A stretch of 5,980 nucleotides of DNA, taken from NCBI GenBank assembly GCA_001464165.1, contig LNEX01000493.1, positions 1-5,980 on the forward strand, written 5' to 3'. The DNA comes from a bacterium Ga0077546 (GTDB lineage Bacteria > Cyanobacteriota > Vampirovibrionia > Obscuribacterales > Obscuribacteraceae). Under the pieces are notes generated by a model. That model searched no databases. It was not told where the DNA came from and worked only from the letters and a program-made list of their open reading frames with translations. Shown here one piece after another: positions 5,700-5,980 of this stretch (positions within the stretch are counted from its first letter, which is position 1; each line of letters starts with the position of its first letter). The position numbers and the translations under genes are program-made.

Positions 5700-5980
5700 T
5701 GCTTAAAACGTGCTTGATTTCGCTCCTATTTCTCCTGGCACAACCAGTTGCGGCCGCACCGTCCTTAAATTTGCGCAGCGATTTAGACAATACTTCTACC
5801 CTGCAAACCCTGGCAATCGACCAATCCAACATCACCTTCGACACCCATCTAGGAGCGAAAGGAACCGCCATTGTGATCTGGCGGGCCACAGTTCAGGAGA
5901 ACCCTTCGGGAGCTAGCTTCACCATCAAGCGCTCGGTCATTGGCGGCACAGCTAAAGAGCCTATTCAAGCCGGAGTGCGG
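5699..5980 (+). CDS. 5' part of a secreted protein, candidate exported subunit
   Basis: The ATG at 5699-5701 overlaps the TGA (5697-5699) of the usher-like gene by one base (TGATG), the usual sign of translational coupling, and the frame stays open for 94 codons to the window end. The first 20 residues, MLKTCLISLLFLLAQPVAAA, form a classical signal peptide with cleavage near VAA/A. The visible mature part (about 74 residues) has no cysteine and alternates polar and hydrophobic residues (SNITFDTHLG, GTAIVIWRATV, SFTIKRSV), which suggests beta structure. I do not recognise a family. Its place after a chaperone and usher-like gene makes a pilin-like subunit, adhesin or accessory surface protein reasonable, but this rests on context alone. 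No separate Shine-Dalgarno is evident, which fits coupling. Confidence 0.8.
   Translation, partial: MLKTCLISLLFLLAQPVAAAPSLNLRSDLDNTSTLQTLAIDQSNITFDTHLGAKGTAIVIWRATVQENPSGASFTIKRSVIGGTAKEPIQAGVR

Noticed and set aside
5665..5916. Open frames on both strands over the 3' end of the usher-like gene and the start of the next gene
   Set aside because: They conflict with the secreted-protein frame starting at 5699, which has a clear signal peptide and a coupled start.
1..5980. CRISPR array, tRNA or rRNA genes
   Set aside because: No regularly spaced direct repeats, cloverleaf or ribosomal RNA-like sequence was found on reading the window.

Overview
The window is about 6 kb of bacterial DNA of mid GC content with dense, mostly intact genes. 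It holds a minus-strand pair at the left, a plus-strand signalling gene in the middle, and a plus-strand cluster for secreted or envelope proteins at the right. The mix fits a diderm environmental bacterium: a receiver-kinase hybrid, a PapD-like periplasmic chaperone, and an usher-like beta-barrel with C-terminal carboxypeptidase-regulatory-like domains. A non-photosynthetic relative of Cyanobacteria (Obscuribacter / Melainabacteria type) is one guess from protein style only and is weakly held.

Layout. 1-69 (minus) is the first 23 codons of a gene that leaves the window; its start is reminiscent of Cas3 HD-domain N-termini, but this is too short to prove. 110-829 (minus) is a conserved-hypothetical-type protein with a gamma-glutamylcyclotransferase-like 'GSL' start; a good Shine-Dalgarno further upstream suggests a CTG start at 842-844. 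This gene is bracketed by two nearly identical palindromes (87-98 and 943-954) of the form TAGACC-R-GTCTA, which look like operators of a TetR-family repressor encoded elsewhere. 997-2100 (plus) encodes a receiver domain followed by a complete histidine kinase core, with no membrane or sensor part.

The right half looks like one operon: 2194-3174, a secreted PapD-like chaperone with an unusual Ala/Lys/Glu-rich insert; 3333-5699, an usher-like outer-membrane barrel with two C-terminal beta-sandwich domains; and 5699 to the window end, a secreted protein of unknown role whose ATG overlaps the usher stop (TGATG). Together these suggest a divergent chaperone-usher-like assembly or secretion system, with the third gene a candidate exported subunit.

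The most notable point is that the usher-like gene has no signal peptide in its own frame. A convincing one lies just upstream (3199-3303) in another frame and ends at TAG. The two frames overlap only at 3294-3300, so one missing base there has probably split the gene, or the window carries a sequencing error, or the frame is changed by an unknown mechanism.
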